Assembly: GCA_014529385.2 (NCBI GenBank)
Contig: CM043945.1
Span: 99,361,463 to 99,419,462 of the forward strand
Origin: Adiantum capillus-veneris
Lineage: Eukaryota; Streptophyta; Polypodiopsida; Polypodiales; Pteridaceae
Reading direction: 5' to 3'
Length of the DNA stretch: 58,000 nt
Of the stretch, positions 41,048 to 52,435 are shown one piece after another (the first letter of the stretch is position 1; each line of letters begins with the position of its first letter). A program made the translations under genes and the position numbers. Below the pieces are notes generated by a model. It was not told where the DNA came from and ran no database searches. It saw nothing but the letters and a program-made list of their open reading frames with translations.

Positions 41048-42710
41048 TCATCTATTATTTGAGCAAGACTTTGAAGCTTTATTGGTCCATTGTTGAATGT
41101 ATCTGATGATAGGATTGATCGATGCTTTCTTTATAGCTTCAAGGTTAATTGGCTTAATCTGGTCAACATTAAATTGCTTAAGACGGTTAGCTTCTTCAGA
41201 GATTTCTGAGTCTGAATCAGAGTCTGCATAGTTGATGTAGAAACTTCTCCAGTCATTGCACTTTGATGCTCTTTGTATTGAAATATTAGTGTCAATCCAT
41301 TTAACTTTATCTTTACCAGATTGCTCTCTAATCGGGTATTTTGAATTCAAAATGGTTTCATCTTTCTTGTAAGAACAATAGATAGAAGAGTTTACCTTTT
41401 CTTCAAGAGGAAGAAATGGTAGATATCCTGCAAGAATACCATTAATATTGATAGTTGGAGATTCTAAGATATCATGTCGATCTGCTTCACTTATTTCTTT
41501 CAGTGCTATAGAGACATGATTTTTATCATGTTTACCTTTGTTGGATGAAGAGGTTGGATGTGATTCTCTTGTTGGAGGAGTCCTACCAATTATTGCGATA
41601 TCTACCTTTGGTGGTAGGATATCTTTGTTACCAATTCAACATTGGTTGGCCTTTTGTAACTCTGGGGGTTCTTCATTTGGTGGTTGATCCTTTTACTGCT
41701 CGGACAGAGTTAATTCTTACATCTCTTTTATTGGCTTGTCTTTTGACTTCTGAGGTAAAGATAGAAATTCTTTGAGCCTTTGGATTTATTCAGAGGTGAA
41801 AGGGTTACCTATTGATGGCCGCCCTATTATTGGTGCAATTGTGCTTATTGTAGACGCAGTTGTTGATGTTGAGGTTAAGAGTTGGTTTCCATTGATTGGT
41901 AGTATTTATCCTATTTCACCCCGCCATAGAGAGTGAAGAGTATGCTCTTTAACCTTGAGATCAACTTCCCATTTTAGCAACGCTTCTTGTTTTGCAAGAA
42001 GTTCTTCTCTTTTTTTAAGCTCTTTTTCATTTTAAAGAAATACATCATAAGAGAAAGTAATGGGTTGCTTGGATTTCGATGCCATGGTTGAAAAATATTC
42101 ATAATCAAACTTGATGAAGAGGAGTCTCTTTCTGGTGGTAGATCATAGATAGATTTATCTTTGACTTCTCCACTTGCCAGATTATTGATGAAACTACTAT
42201 CAAAGAAAGGTTTACTTTCTTTGACTTCATTTTGTTAGCCAAGGCTGGCATTAGCATTCTTTCTGATGCCGATGCATTAGCTTTTTCTACTTCTTCTAGA
42301 GCTTCTTTTAGCTGCTTGTGAAAAGTTGAGATTTCAGTTCGGACTTTCTTACCTGATTTGAGAGACATTAAAATAGAACTCAAATTACTTGCTTTTGATT
42401 CTTCAATACTGTATTTTTGTGAAGAACTTTTATCCTTGTAAGATTTTTTCCTTTGTTGAGGATTGAAGGGTGCTGGCATGAAATCTTGGAGACTTATCAT
42501 ATTGAGCGCTATAGGATAATCTTTGAATCTTGAATCTGTTCTTAAAGAATCTTCTGTTGAAGAAGAGGCTTCACTTTTGAACTATGTAATGATGTACTCA
42601 AAGTCAGAGATTTCATCGGAGGTGTTTATATATGAGCAGATTCTTCACCTTTTATTTGTACTTGAAGCTGAACTTCTTTATCTATCTTTGATTCACCTTG
42701 ATCATTAATA
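41048..42710 (-). pseudogene. caulimovirid coat-region remnant
   Basis: This lies between the movement and protease remnants. Blocks at 42500-42105 (Ser/Lys-rich) and 41350-41048 (acidic DSDSDSEISEE stretch) fit the acidic, low-complexity coat region. No complete CCHC zinc knuckle was identified, so the assignment rests mainly on position. Confidence 0.4.
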
Positions 42711-42829
42711 TCACTGTTAATGGAAGGAGGAGATGCGATGTAATCAAGAATTAAGTCTTGTTGGAGACCATTGTAAGCTGATTCTTCATGAAAGTAATCA
42801 AGTTGTTGACAATTTACATTGTAAAATTC

Positions 42830-43913
42830 AAACCAGTCTTTGATTCCTGCTTTGGTTTTTGCATTTGTTATAGCCCATCTTGGTTCATCTGAGTTTTCTT
42901 CCCAAGCATAGTCAATTGCTACAAATTATACACCTATTGGGATTTTGGAGGAAGTTTTGCATGTGTTGTCGATGAGTTTACTATAGTTTTTGTGATAACC
43001 AACAATAGTATATAAATCTATCCCCACCTCGAACTCAGAATTGGGCAAGCTGCTTTGCAGCTTGTTTATAAGCTGCCCCGCGACTTCCCAATCTTCTTGC
43101 CCTGGTTTTTCACTAGAAGGGCTAGATAACAGGTCATAGATTTTATAATATTCAAAAGAAAATGTTTCTCAAGTGACTAGTTTTGCAATGCACACAGGGC
43201 TTGATGAATGAGAAGTATTGTAATTGTACAGAAGAAGATGATGAAATAATTAGATCATTATGCAAAAAATAATGAAGAGCTTCAATCAAATTTTGTATTT
43301 GCTTTTGCAAGTTTGTTAGAGTTTGAGAAGACTCAGAAGCTGTTGCAATTCAATCAATTGCCTTTCAAGCGAATACAATTTTCACAGTTGGATAATTGCT
43401 TTGAAGGACTTTGGGTCTAGGTTTTTTCTGATCAAGCATTGTCACATAAGGAGCAATGACGATTTTAGTATCCTCAGATTCGATAAAATTTTTGTCTTCA
43501 ATCATACAAAATCGAATAGAATATGTAGAGGATGATGTAGAAGTATTGCCCATGAATCTTAGACAATGTCTATAAAAAGTTTTCTTATTAGACTCGAAGG
43601 TTTCTAAGTGCTGACAATCTTTTATCCTTGATGCGTTAGGTTTAGCTAAAGACTTTTGCATAGAAGAAAATGCAACTCTCTTCTTTGAGGAAATCATGTA
43701 TTTAGAAGAGTCTATCTATATAGAAATTTGTACTAAGAATTTTAATAACTCTAATATGAGAATTGTATTTAAGAGTTCTAATCTAAGAATTCTATTGACA
43801 AATTCCAAGTACTCTATTGCATGTACGTAGCCAAGATGTACAAGGTGATAGCCCCTTTTAAGAGCTTCAACTTTGTCATGCTGGAGAATCTCGGTGAGTT
43901 TAATGGAATGCAT
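42830..43913 (-). pseudogene. caulimovirid movement-protein remnant
   Basis: The first block (43913-43716) contains ALKRGYHLVHLGYV, resembling the conserved 30K-type movement protein core of this family. It continues through a second open block (43697-43365) and decayed pieces to about 42830. Cell-to-cell movement is the role of the family; this copy has several stops and shifts and cannot be functional as read. Confidence 0.55.
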
Positions 43914-44437
43914 TAAGCTGTGAGAAGGGTTAGATGCAACTAATCTATTATCTAAATATAAAGTTGATACACAAAGTTATATAGAATTTTATGCCTGCAT
44001 ACTTGATCAAGTTTTAAATGGGGATTTCCCATTGTGAAGATGGTTTGGCTTCTTCTACAGCTATGGGGAAGTGTGCAAGAGACTTAGTCACCTTTGCTTA
44101 AGAATGCCATTGAAATCTTTTCTGAATCTAGGTCGTAGGTAAGAATTTATTGCAGGACTTTACACGAAAATTTTGCAAGAATTTATAGAGGATTATAGAG
44201 GATTTGTGTCTATGGCTATAATCTCAAGCGTCGACGATGAGCATTTGACCATGCGACCATGCTACCACACTACCTTGCCACCTTGCCTTCGACGTAGATC
44301 TGAGTAGGACTGCAATGAAACAATTAAGTAGATTGTAGTAAAGAACTAGGCTTTACAACTCACATAATAGCTTTAGAAAGTCAAGTTTCATATATCAATA
44401 AATTCAGAACTTCCCTAAGCCATTAATCAAGAACTAA

Positions 44438-44449
44438 GCTCTGATACCA
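44438..44449 (-). promoter_or_regulatory. tRNA-Met primer-binding site of the caulimovirid
   Basis: TGGTATCAGAGC on the minus strand is the primer site shared by nearly all Caulimoviridae. It precedes a leader of about 500 bp and the movement-protein-like remnant. Confidence 0.75.
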
Positions 44450-44660
44450 ACAGATGCACACCATGAACTTACAGGCGAAAGGAGTGTATTTCTATTGATA
44501 TAAGCAAAAGATAAATACACAAGTGTGCAATGGATTGTTTTAGAGATGTATACAAGAGGGATGGCTTAGCTTGAGAGTGAAGCTTACTTCATGGGATAAG
44601 CTAAAATTATGGCTACTAAGAGATGTGTTATGACTTCACCAGATGATTTACAATCAGGCG

Positions 44661-44684
44661 AGGCCTCCTTTATATAAGGCCCCC
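44661..44684 (-). promoter_or_regulatory. TATA box within GGCC palindrome, viral-type promoter
   Basis: The minus strand reads GGCCTTATATAAAGGAGGCC, a TATATAA box flanked by complementary GGCCT/AGGCC arms. It sits about 215 bp upstream of the primer site, suitable for a pregenomic RNA promoter. Confidence 0.55.
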
Positions 44685-44699
44685 TTTATTTTTGACTTT

Positions 44700-46140
44700 A
44701 TATTTGAAAAAGCAATCAAACTTGAGCACTTCTAATGGGAAGTCCTTGCTCTGGACATAATAATAATAGCCCTAATCTTTCTGGCCTATATGATATAAAA
44801 AATTTTGTATTTGAAACAAGAAACTTTGACAACTCTGACATAGAGACACACACACACAAAAGCTTCTTTAGCATCATAATATATTTTCACATGTTTTTTT
44901 TCGTGTTTCCAAACTGCAAGTTTGATGTACAAATTTTTAATTTATTGGCACTACTTGCTTGCAAGTAGTGGCGTAGGCGTGGAGCCTGTCCAATTTTGGT
45001 GCATAGTTTCAAGGCTATTTTGAGCTATATCTTAAATTATTTCGAAATAGCTTTATCTTGTATACATATATAGGGTTAGCAGGCAAAGTTGTCACACACA
45101 ATTTCTAGATAGTTCGAGCGTAAAAGGAGGATCAATCACTACGAGGTATGTGCTCTCTCTCTCTCTCTCTCTCTCTGCATGCGCGCATGGTGCTGACTGT
45201 CCTCTCTTTCTCTGCAAAACAATGAAGAAAGGTCTCTCTCTTGATCTCTCTCACTCTATGCAAAATAGAAGGGTTGCTTTGAGATCATTGTTTGTTAACA
45301 ACTTTGTGTGTTCGTGTCTGTGTGCATGCAAGCAATGACGCCATTGGCTCGATAGTGAGGGCCACTTGTTTATGTAAGCTTCATAAACAAAATAAGTATG
45401 GGGATACCAAGGTTTGAATATGTTGAGAGGTCTTATGAGCCAATCAAATCCCAAAAGGAAATCTCCTAAGGGTTTTGATGTGCTGTTTTCGGATCAATTG
45501 GCCTTGAAAAAACTTGAAAAGTGCGAAAAGGTGAGAGACCAAAGATTACATTGAGCTTTTGCGAACATGACAAAACTGGGATAACTCCTAGATATGAATA
45601 GGGCCGTAATCCTCAATCACACAAATCAGCCCCAACAAGGGCGGGACCCATGAATGGGGAAAATGACAAAAGAATAGGTCAAAAGCACTTGTTTTTCAAT
45701 ATGGAAAAGCACCATCTCTTCATATAGCTTGGCCTCTTACATACAAGGCCTCCCTTTACTCTTACGCATACGATTACAATCAATCTTCAACACTTCTTTG
45801 CAAAGTATTACTCCTCCTTGGCATCTTACAACAAAATCCACAACACTAGACAAGGTCAAAAGTAACTTGTAAGCTAAGAAGAGGATTCTTTGATAGCCGT
45901 GGCACTAGGATATTTTCTTTAGCTCACCTCCATTTCTTCTTCTCTCCATAGGCACTCTCAACTCGAGAGGGGTCCCTGAATTGTTTTTCAACACTTAGTC
46001 TACTATATTGTCAAGTTCTAAGCGTTGTCAACCTAGGCATACTACATAAAAGCTCAACAATTCTTTGTTTGACCATTGACTTTTTGAGGGGGCAGCCTCC
46101 TGTATGGGCACATGGCATTCCCCGTTTGCCACCTATTGTG
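44700..46140. other. possible second viral or LTR terminal region; no gene
   Basis: A second TATA-like palindrome on the minus strand at about 45753-45731 (GGCCTTGTATGTAAGAGGCC) closely resembles the one at 44684-44661, and the adjoining bases are also similar. This suggests another copy of the viral or LTR promoter region. A (CT)n tract lies at about 45152-45176. No coding region is recognised. Confidence 0.35.
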
Positions 46141-48052
46141 ATACAGTATGATTGCCATTTTCCTTTTTAATGTGCTTCCATGTTGTTTATTTATTTAAAA
46201 GGTGTTTCCAAGAGATCTTAAAATTTGCCCATTGATTGATTGAGAGCTTGCTGATTGCTTGTGCAATAAGATGGCCAAAACAATGAAGTGAATCAAATTA
46301 ATGACAAATTAGCAATGTTATTGTCCCGCAGAATGCGGTAACAATCTCTCTCTGGTGCTAGGTACCTTGGGGACATGCTCATGTGTCCTTTCGATGACTC
46401 TTTATTTCCATAGTACGAAAATGATGTATACAATACACAAAGGCCCTCTTAGCTTGTGCTCAACTACTACTTACATATTTCTGTGTGCAGTTCTGTTCTG
46501 ATCTTTTGCTGGTATTGCCCTCTTCTTCCTCCTGCAGGCAATCAAAATGCCTGAGAGTTAAAAAAGCCTAGCAAACAGTACCTTGCTTTTCAAAGATGAT
46601 GTATCAACTAAGAAAAAGAACAATATTCATACCTAGACTTAATGGAAGCAGGCTCCACATTCAAGCAATGTTGCCAGTCCGATTCGAAAATGAATTAGTT
46701 AACTCGGCTGCTCAACACCAGCAAATAGAAACTGAAAGAGCAATCAGCCCCATCTGTCACATAAAAATTGACTGCTAAGATTTTCCATTCATCCACCAAA
46801 AAAGTCCTTCAGAGTGAAGGGAACTGACTTTTCCAATAAAATAGCAGGCAACCAGCACCTCATACACAAATCCTAGAACACATCATTCAATTTGCCTGTT
46901 GGGGTAATGACCTAATAAACCTGTTAAAACACCATGCGAATATCAGCAACTTTAAACGGCATCAATAGTTTTTCAGATTCGTTTATCGCCACCAACTCTG
47001 TAACCATACAAACCAGTCAAAACAAGCAATTTTGAAAAACCCCTTTCTGTGGCTCTCTTAACCCTTATATCTGTCATGAGACAGATGGACAACAACGTGC
47101 AGACTTTGGAGGGCATTCCTGCCGCCTCTCGAAGTACAACCCTCTATATCAAATCTGGTGTTCATCAAAAGACTGCTCCTGTTTATGTGAAATGTGGAGT
47201 GAACTGGTAAAGTAAGTAGGCTCAGAAAATATACAGTTTGTATCTGACAATGCATCACCAAGCAGGCGGCTGGGGCCTCGCTAACATAAGGTTTGCTCAC
47301 ATCACATGGCATCTGTTTCTGAACATATGCAGGATAAAACCCTGCAAAGATTGACATATCTCACTTAGTCGATAGAAATGAGTACGAGGGGGGTGGTATC
47401 CAGAGTTCACAAACAACACTTGGCTAAGCATCCCACTATCAAACACTGATCTGAGGATCATAAGTTCATTTTGCTATGTGCTCCTCTAATATTTTTACTT
47501 GGGAGGCAATATAACCCCTACAAAGGCATGAGGCAATGGATCGAATAATTAAAACATTTGGACCATTGGGCTTGAACCAGCCAAGCTTGAAGAGATTGAA
47601 ACACTGGCAGCGAGTGGGTGAAAGCAAAATGATTCAATTTCACATATTGCTGCTTATCTGTGTTGGATCCTAACACATTGGAAAGAACCTCCAATCGAAT
47701 GCAACCGATCTGGAATGTGACCTTGCAAAAGTCAATCCCAACTGCTGAAAAACACCGGTGAATCACAGATCAATAGGAAAAAAAAAGGCCAGGAACACAC
47801 TTTTAATTCCGACTGAAGCGAGAGCTTGATAGGTGTTAATCCCTTCAATGTCTTGTAAAGGCCCTATCAACCAAGTGCTCAATGAGCAAAACATAATCAC
47901 AAATACCCAGGAACGCCTAATCTATGGAATCCTGTTTGATAAAAAGCTTACTCCGTCTAAACCCTTCACAAAAAAACATTTAGCAAAGGCACACACACTT
48001 TTACAAATTGGCAAAGAAAGTACTCAAACTCAACAAAATTCACCTTGAAAAT
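46140..48052. other. downstream flank and probable 3' UTR of the RBR gene
   Basis: This is non-repetitive DNA of ordinary composition, downstream of the minus-strand stop codon at 48053-48055. Small open frames such as 47357-47058 and 47766-47518 (minus) lack recognisable domains. A UTR intron is possible near 47750 (TTTTTCAGCAG) but unproven. Confidence 0.35.
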
Positions 48053-48715
48053 CTAGTCAGCTGTATGTTGTTTGCACTTATTTGCCGCAGAGCCATAATG
48101 ATCTGCACTACGACGAACCATTTTTCTGCACAAAGCACAAAAGTGTTGCTGGCATGACCAGCAAAGAATATGGTTGTTGTTTCCCTCCTGTTTCCAGCAA
48201 GCAAAATCAAGTTATTGCCCATGTGCTTTCAGCAAGATTACTGGGAATGTACAAAATTTCATTACCTTTGGATTTTCTTGCCGACAATTTGGGCAATTCC
48301 GCCAATGGAGTTCAACCCCTTCTCTAGGAATTGGAGGTGCGCGAACAGCATTCATGACCATTTCCCATCGTTGAACCTCCTCATCATCAAAGAGAATGCA
48401 AGCTCCTTCCCTGAACACCAGGAAAACACTCAGATGCATATTAGAAGCCAACAGCCTGTAAGTTAGCATGTAACACATTTCAAGCAACCTGTAATGCTCA
48501 TAGCCTTTGATTGCCTGGTTGCATTTATAGCAAAAATACTGGCCACAATTTCCACATGTTACTTTGTTGCAACCTTCCACCTTGGATATGGCCATTTTGC
48601 ATGAAGGACATTGTTTGGCTGTGTCTTTCATATACTTGAGATTTAAGAGCTCGTTCACATAATCCTGCTCTTTTTTTCTCCTATCTTCTCCACTATTCAA
48701 CCCTTGTTCACGTGC
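48053..48715 (-). CDS. RNF14-like RBR E3 ubiquitin ligase, three 3' exons
   Basis: RBR ligases pass ubiquitin from E2 through a RING2 cysteine to substrate. Exons: 48715-48489, 48410-48266 and 48187-48053. All junctions are GT..AG, frame is continuous, and the stop TAG is at 48053. Exon one encodes a RING2 ([19 protein letters not shown], then CGQYFCYKC); the Cys in EGCNK is the expected catalytic position. Exon two has [12 protein letters not shown] and [10 protein letters not shown]. Exon three has [16 protein letters not shown] and ends KCKQHTAD. The order matches plant RNF14-type proteins, which begin with RWD and RING1 domains. Those 5' exons are absent from the window, so the intron upstream of 48715 exceeds 9.2 kb unless the gene is broken. 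No internal stops are seen, and this is the only good host gene here. Confidence 0.85.
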
Positions 48716-48743
48716 CTGAAAGCCAAGAGCTATGTATGAATTA

Positions 48744-48750
<7 letters not shown>

Positions 48751-48808
<58 letters not shown>
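48751..48808. repeat. (TC)n microsatellite at 5' edge of LINE-B
   Basis: About 29 uninterrupted TC units. LINE-B sequence starts immediately after it. Confidence 0.95.
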
Positions 48809-50149
48809 GTTATGATGATTGCACAGATGATCCGGTGCAAGGCATCAATACCACATGCTATTGTCAGAGCTGAGATGGCAGCATCCTCCAATAGTGACAG
48901 AGGCCATATTTCAGAGTGTGACAGGCCTACATCGCATATGGGAGCCCCCCCCCCCCCCAGAGAGATATTCGAGATTGGCACTGGATTCCTCCAGACAGTT
49001 AGCAGAAGATGGGGTTCATGATTGTTGGTATGCACAGATGCAGACATGGTTTGGGAGACATGGACTACAAATAGATGCACTTCCACCCTTCCAGTATAGC
49101 TTGGACTGCCCGCACCTCCAGCTTACGCGCACTGAGCGCAACCGGGTGATCAGATCAGATATTGTGCAGCTGGAGACAGAAAGGACCTGGTAGCGACCTC
49201 CAGAGCCATTAGGCACGAAGATGGCCCATTACAGGGACCACTTCTTGCATGTTTCGTTGGAGGGTTTTGTGATTCGGCCAACATACATGGATGTACATCT
49301 CTCACATGGGTTGCGCAATGCCATTGGGCAGATTTGTACCTCCTCCCATCAACTACGCATTGAGACAGGCAGATACATGCAGATGGCCCGGACAGATAGG
49401 ACATGTCAGCTATGCCACCAAGAGGTGGAATCTGAGGAGCATTACATTTGCCGTTGCACAGTCTATTACGAGATCAGGGGGAGATACCACTGCCTTTTCT
49501 GAGAGGGCTTTGGACCATTACATCGGGTGATGGATTATGAGGACAGAGATGCCTCATACTCTTTTTACTAGAGTTGAGGAGGCACAGGGACAGACTATTA
49601 CAAGACAGTTCTCCACCAATAGATTGACAACGCACTATGCGTGACTTCTTAAGTAGAGAGGGAGAGGACCTTGGGACACAAACTCCGTCTATGGATACAA
49701 CCACACCCCCAGGACCGCGTCCATCGAGGCCTAGAGGAGTCCGTCTTGATCACGCCACTGCACAGGGTCGTACTCGCCGTCCTCGACCACTTGGTCCTCG
49801 ACCTAGACCCAGCCATTTGCACCAAATCAGAGCCATCATCGCTCGACATCGGAGACGAGTGCCACCTTTCAGCGGCCTCTCTATACTGGATCTACCCATC
49901 TGGGATATCTTGGGATAGAGGGCAGGGAGATAGAGAGTTGATGGTCAGATTTGGATGGGATCAGTCATGTATTTGTACATATTCTCAGTTTTAGCTTTGT
50001 AGACTCAAACATCACTATGATGTCGAGTAGATCTTTTTTTCTGTTTCAGTAGACGAGAGATGTATTACCAGATGTATAGTTTCTTGTCTCATGGGCCATT
50101 TTGGCTCTTTCGAGACGTTAATATATCTTTCTTTCTTTCTCTCTCTCGC
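48809..50149 (+). mobile_element. LINE-B, 5'-truncated, between CT tracts
   Basis: This begins directly after (TC)n and ends GACGTTAATATATC followed by (TTTC)n and (CT)n at about 50127-50149. It encodes a frameshifted ORF2 C-terminus: MIRCKASIPHAIVRAEMA near 48830, SHGLRNAIGQICTSSHQLRIETG near 49300, the knuckle CQLCHQEVESEEHYICRC near 49410, and a basic Arg-rich tail near 49690-49850. A C-run (about 48945-48957) interrupts the frame. The 3' stem-loop lies at 50093-50107. Confidence 0.8.
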
Positions 50150-50173
50150 ACGTAACCTCCTCGCGTAACCAAC

Positions 50174-50234
<61 letters not shown>

Positions 50235-50340
50235 TTCGCGCTTCCACCCCCCTGCAGCCCTGCCCCTCACCGTGCTCTGCTGCCTCCCCCCCCCCCCCCC
50301 CCTCTCCTCCCCGCAGGTACAACAGCAGTAGTGGTCAACA
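50150..50340. repeat. long poly-C tracts
   Basis: A C run of about 54 nt (about 50177-50230) is followed by a second of about 15 nt (about 50288-50302) in C-rich DNA between LINE-B and LINE-C. The glycine-rich minus-strand frames here are artefacts. The tract may be assembly-sensitive. Confidence 0.9.
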
Positions 50341-50650
50341 TTTTGCAGCAAATCAGAATTTCGCAGAAAAATCGGTTTTTCGGCAGTTTTGTGGACAGTT
50401 GCCGAATTTTCAGAAAATTTACAGGAATTACAGAATTCAGAAACTGCAGAAATTACTAATTTTGAAAACTTGCAGAACTGGCAGAGAGTTGCAAAAATTG
50501 CATAAAGCGGATTTTTTGTCGTTTTGATCGTATTTTGCAGAAATTGCAAGAAACGCACGCCATGTATGCTTAGTGTGGAACATGTATGCATAATGTGGAA
50601 GCACTTGTGCGTGTACGTCAATTCTTTCTCGTTTTTGACACTGATCAAAC

Positions 50651-51533
50651 ATGAGGAAGCAAAATGATAAGGCCGACTCTTTAGCAGATGCAGTTCAAAA
50701 GTGCAAAGAAGAAATGGTCAAAACCATTAACAAGATCAACTGCCACCTATTAGGGACAATAAAAATGCTCAAGGATCGCGTTTCGGCCCAAGAAAGCAAG
50801 ATCATGGCAATGGGAGATCGGATAACGGCCCAAGACGAAGAGATTGCGTCACTCAAGAAGGAGCTCGCTGAGGCACGCTCACAAAACACGCTTGAAAAGG
50901 GAGAATTGCAACCCTCTGTGATAGAAGAACTAAACACAATCAAAGAGCAAGTGCGAGCCATCAAAGATAGGAAAGAGCAGTATAAAGAAATGACGACTTC
51001 TTGGGTCGACGTTATCACAAAGATTCAACAGAAAGCAAATGAGGCTGAGAAATGGATTGAGGTTGCCAAGAAAGGAAAAAGCAAGGAAACAACATCCACA
51101 CCCACCCTTATCAACCTGAGATTAGAAGAGGAGCAAAGAAAACGTGTACGCTCTCTACATGTGAGAATTTGCGGCCTTAAAGATAGAATAATGTAGACGA
51201 AGAGGTAAAAGAACTCATGGCTTTGATGGGGGTTCATGAGCCGATGCACTCAAGAGCTTGGAGAGTGGGTAACAAGAAAAACGGGAGCAAGGGGGAAACC
51301 TCGAAAGAAAGAGCACTCATCCTTCATTTTCCCTCCATCGAAGCAAAGAAGGACTTTTTGAAGAAGAGACCAACTCTTAAGAAGACGGGGCATCTTTCTC
51401 AGGGATGACCTTACCCTCTCACAGGTCGCCCATATGCAGGAAGTAATGCTAGAGATTAGAGCCGCAAGGGAAAAAGGTAAGATTGCTTTCTACCGAGATG
51501 GAAGAGTGGTGATATTGGAGCCACGCTCCACAT
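50651..51533 (+). pseudogene. LINE-C ORF1: coiled coil plus RNA-binding-like domain
   Basis: It starts at ATG 50651 (MRKQNDKADSL). Residues about 10-110 form heptad-rich coiled coil (ESKIMAMGDRITAQDEEIAS). The second half (LHVRICGLKD, ELMALMGV, ERALILHFPS, then DDLTLSQVAHMQEV and REKGKIAFYRDGRVVILE) has the form of the RRM-like and C-terminal domains of LINE ORF1 proteins, which bind the element's RNA. A frameshift near 51185 and another near 51390 break it. LINE-E carries the same protein with different damage. Confidence 0.75.
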
Positions 51534-51554
51534 GATGGTGTGAGGCCTATGGGA

Positions 51555-52435
51555 CCACACTCAAAGTTGCTACCTGGAATTGTAATGGATCTATGTGTCT
51601 TGATGTGGGTGCTTTTGAGGAGAGTTTTACCAGGAGAGACATCATCTTCTACTCTGAGACACATCAGCCCTTGGGCAGTCTATGCCTCACATTAGTGGAT
51701 ACAGATGGGAGACAGGAGACAGGATCAAAGCACAGAGGGCGGGGCTCAGGAGGAGTGGCAGTGTTATTCAGGGAGGAGTTGCAGCCATTGATACATATAG
51801 CTCGTAGGGATGAACAAGCTAGGTACATGTGGGTGAGATTGAGAGCAGAGACTGGCACATATCTTTACATTGCCATTTGCTACTTTCCCCGAGTACGTCA
51901 GTATATGCACCACCCAGAGGACAGTCTCCCTTCTCTATTTTGGATGATGACATATGAGAATTCTCTAGAGATGGTGACATTATCATTCTAGGGGACTTCA
52001 ATGCTAGGATTTCCCATCATCAGACGGTATTTTATGATACTTCAGAGGAGATGCTGAGAGAGCTGAATGTTGCAGAGACAGGCCTATCCAGGTATCACAG
52101 GATGGAGAACATATTGAGTATGGAGGCACTTGATAGACATGGGGACTGCACATGGATTGGCCATCTTGAATGGCCTACAGAGATTTCCCGCTGCGGGAGG
52201 CTTCACATGCTTTCCACACAGACATGGAGCCAGCACGGTAGATTATGTTATGGCACACCCGAGCCTCATCTCTAATATCCAGGATCTCATAGTTGGGCCC
52301 AGACTTGTGGGGGTGGCAGTGGATCATGCTATTGTGTCGCTGACCATCTCTTTCCAGTTCAATGTAGCACACATTCCACGAGTAGCAGCCCCTACTCGCT
52401 ACACCTTCACACGGGAGATAGATCTCCAACTCTCC
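51555..52435 (+). pseudogene. LINE-C ORF2 N-terminus: APE-like endonuclease
   Basis: It begins about 25 bp after ORF1. Conserved endonuclease motifs are visible: KVATWNCNG near 51565, IIFYSETHQP near 51640, GSGGVAVLFRE near 51750, GDFNAR near 51990 (after a frameshift at about 51960), and FTCFPHRHGASTVDYVM then VDHAIV near 52205-52330. This enzyme nicks target DNA for target-primed reverse transcription. At about 52420-52440 the frame passes abruptly into post-RT sequence. Confidence 0.8.

Larger units (their letters stand above)
40397..44684 (-). mobile_element. endogenous caulimovirid (pararetrovirus), truncated
   Basis: On the minus strand the order is promoter-like TATA palindrome (44684-44661), tRNA-Met primer site (44449-44438), leader, movement-protein remnants (about 43913-42830), coat-like region (about 42700-41050) and aspartic protease (about 40735-40400). 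This is the order of Caulimoviridae polyproteins. Reverse transcriptase and RNase H are missing: at about 40390 the sequence passes into the CACTA remnant. Stops and frameshifts are frequent. Genus cannot be assigned without the reverse transcriptase. Confidence 0.75.

Noticed and set aside
47058-47766. Additional RBR gene exons on the minus strand
   Set aside because: The RBR frame ends with a stop at 48053 at the normal C-terminus of the family; these frames show no zinc-binding pattern.
50118-50648. 176-codon minus-strand frame with poly-Gly
   Set aside because: Antisense to the LINE-C 5' UTR and the poly-C tract; an artefact of low complexity.
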